This document shows, in pieces, positions 46,717 through 47,803 of a DNA stretch of 47,803 bases (its first letter is position 1; each line of letters begins with the position of its first letter). Origin of the DNA: Novosphingobium sp. UBA6272 (GTDB taxonomy: Bacteria; Pseudomonadota; Alphaproteobacteria; Sphingomonadales; Sphingomonadaceae). Location of the stretch: positions 1-47,803 of the forward strand of contig NZ_DJUW01000007.1 of NCBI RefSeq assembly GCF_002440635.1, read 5' to 3'. Below the pieces are notes generated by a model that made no database searches, was not told where the DNA came from, and saw only the letters and a list, made by a program, of their open reading frames with translations. The translations under genes and the position numbers were made by a program.

Positions 46717-47544
46717 ATGTCGGTCATGGAACGCCTGCCCAGCTCGCTTACTGCGCTTAGCGAAAAGGAACTCGAAGTGTTGCGCCTGCTGGCTGCGGGG
46801 CACACGGTCAAGTCGATCGCTGCCAGCCTTGGCCGCTCCGAAGCCTCGATCAACGAACGGCTGCGCGATGCCCGGCGCAAGACCGGTGTCGGCAGCAGCC
46901 GCGAACTGGCCCGGCTGATCGACGCCCAGAAAAATTGGGACAAAAATATCGATCTGGCGGCGAACGGCAGCGCGCCTCACGGTCCGATGCAGCCCCCAAG
47001 TGCGGGGCGCATCAGACCGAAAGGAACACTTGTCATGGCTGTTACTTTGCCAATCGCCGCCGCCCTTGGCCTTCTTATGGCCGGGCCGGTCACCGCACCG
47101 CAGGCCGCTTCGCCGGAAGCTTCGCAGGTCTCCATCTCCCAGCAGTCGCCGCTCGCGGGGCGCTGGTCGCTGGACGTCATGCGCATCCCTGAAGACGAAC
47201 GGCCGCAACGCGTGACCATCGATTTCAGGGTCTCGCCGGACCGGAAGTGGACCACCCATGTCGAAATCGTTGGCAAGGATGGCACCACCATGCATGCTGA
47301 TTCGACTGCGGCACCTGACGGTGTCCCCGTCGCCGGCACCGGGAACATGCCATTTCTCGATACGGTTTCGCTGCGTCACCCGGCACCCGATACCCTGGTG
47401 ATGACGCTGGGCAAAAGCGGCGCACCGGTTTCAACCCGGGTCTACACTGTCGGGAAGGATGGCAAGACGATGACCGAAACGATCATCTGGGCCAGCACCG
47501 GCATTCCGAAACTGGAAACGACCTACTTCAACCGGATCGACTGA
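46717..47544 (+). CDS. membrane-anchored LuxR-type HTH protein with a periplasmic domain
   Basis: Protein of 275 residues in three parts. An N-terminal LuxR/GerE HTH lies at about 13-67 (LSEKELEVLRLLAAGHTVKS then IAASLGRSEASINERLRDAR). A single membrane segment lies at about 105-124 (LVMAVTLPIAAALGLLMAGP), then ~140 residues outside the cytoplasm with LAGRWSLDVMRIPEDERPQR and TWRVSP-like beta-strand sequence through TYFNRID. This is ToxR-like topology with a LuxR fold, suggesting direct signalling across the membrane. The periplasmic part matches no family I know. ATG at 46726 is an alternative start. Confidence 0.8.
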   Translation: MSVMERLPSSLTALSEKELEVLRLLAAGHTVKSIAASLGRSEASINERLRDARRKTGVGSSRELARLIDAQKNWDKNIDLAANGSAPHGPMQPPSAGRIRPKGTLVMAVTLPIAAALGLLMAGPVTAPQAASPEASQVSISQQSPLAGRWSLDVMRIPEDERPQRVTIDFRVSPDRKWTTHVEIVGKDGTTMHADSTAAPDGVPVAGTGNMPFLDTVSLRHPAPDTLVMTLGKSGAPVSTRVYTVGKDGKTMTETIIWASTGIPKLETTYFNRID

Positions 47545-47567
47545 GCCGCGATCTCGGGCAAAGCAGA

Positions 47568-47597
47568 ACGGCCCGCCTCCTTCGGGAAGCGGGCCGT
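47568..47597. terminator. terminator between the LuxR-HTH gene and ctrA
   Basis: ACGGCCCGC (47568-47576) and GCGGGCCGT (47589-47597) form a perfect 9-bp stem with a 12-base loop. It lies between two convergent genes: 23 bases past the LuxR-HTH stop and 27 past the ctrA stop. On the minus strand it is followed by TCTGCTTT, moderately T-rich, so it most likely serves ctrA and possibly both. Confidence 0.75.
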
Positions 47598-47624
47598 CTG
47601 TGTGACGAAATTGCGGGTAATTTC

Positions 47625-47803
47625 TTAGGCGGCCTGAGCCTCTTCGCCCGGATCGCGCAGCACATAGCCGCGGCCCCAGACGGTTTCGATGTAGTTTTCT
47701 CCACCGCAGGCGTGCGCCAGTTTCTTGCGCAGCTTGCAGATGAAGACGTCGATGATCTTGAGTTCGGGTTCGTCCATCCCACCATAAAGGTGGTTGAGGA
47801 ACA
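47625..47803 (-). CDS. ctrA: cell-cycle response regulator CtrA, C-terminal end (partial)
   Basis: Only the last 59 codons lie in the window; the stop is TAA at 47625-47627. The frame reads FLNHLYGGMDEPELKIIDVF, then ICKLRKKLAHACGGENYIET, then VWGRGYVLRDPGEEAQAA. This is the winged-helix end of CtrA, with the recognition helix and the hallmark IDVFICKLRKKL. CtrA is the essential master regulator of the alphaproteobacterial cell cycle and binds TTAA-N7-TTAA-type sites; it is the strongest taxonomic marker here. The receiver domain lies beyond the edge. Confidence 0.97.
   Translation of the reverse strand, partial: FLNHLYGGMDEPELKIIDVFICKLRKKLAHACGGENYIETVWGRGYVLRDPGEEAQAA

Overview
The window is about 48 kb of GC-rich, gene-dense chromosome from an alphaproteobacterium, most likely a member of the Sphingomonadales. 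Reasons: the C-terminal end of the cell-cycle regulator CtrA at the right edge, a DUF465 small protein, an intracellular PHB depolymerase, exosortase A (XrtA)-associated polysaccharide genes, a large NADP malic enzyme with a PTA-like tail, and frequent coupled junctions (GTGA, ATGA, TGATG). Nearly everything looks chromosomal; I see no transposase, integrase, tRNA, rRNA, prophage or CRISPR array.

Layout. 1-1658 (minus): a DUF465 protein, a TerC/Alx-type membrane protein and an exported protein cut by the window edge. 1936-3282 (plus): a compact SPFH protein / Arc-type ribbon-helix-helix / zinc-ribbon operon behind a promoter with a perfect palindrome. 3316-6956 (minus): xthA-ribA-GNAT, then an unusual block of hairpins including a 38-bp perfect inverted repeat, then lolA and rpmG. 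7067-8892: ppk2 and, divergently, phenylalanine hydroxylase. 8889-11539 (minus): an ABC exporter coupled to uppP. 11686-12930 (plus): phaZ behind TGCA-type palindromes. 12927-15993 (minus): MaoC dehydratase, thiolase, CMD-family protein and DUF4126, with three extragenic palindromes between maoC and the thiolase. 16101-19967: an XrtA-linked polysaccharide locus (acyltransferase, O-antigen-ligase-like protein, a 40-residue membrane microprotein and a divergent glycosyltransferase). 20015-28300 (plus): a 658-residue disordered membrane protein, then gltB-gltD for ammonia assimilation. 28325-32724: pirin, an ATP-grasp protein, a secreted HEYSH zincin-like protein of unknown family, and a convergent pair of small membrane/exported proteins. 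33179-35280: two convergent acyl-CoA dehydrogenases. 35299-37916: ung, a ribonuclease D-like exonuclease, lptC and lptA (no lptB beside them). 38041-43248: a small membrane protein, mutS and maeB. 43280-46594: an Amj-type lipid II flippase, a TauE/SafE permease, a CitE-like lyase and trmB. 46717-47544: a LuxR-type HTH protein anchored in the membrane. 47625-47803: the end of ctrA.

Themes. Envelope biogenesis recurs (lolA, lptC, lptA, uppP, amj, the XrtA-linked sugar genes), together with storage and fatty-acid carbon flow (phaZ, thiolase, MaoC, acyl-CoA dehydrogenases, maeB, CitE-like lyase, ppk2) and DNA upkeep (xthA, ung, mutS). The stretches least explained by known families are 1881-3282, 5700-5873, 18549-18671, 20015-21991, 30121-33178 and 46717-47544. 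Four of the ten convergent gene pairs end on one shared CTAG, which serves both stop codons.
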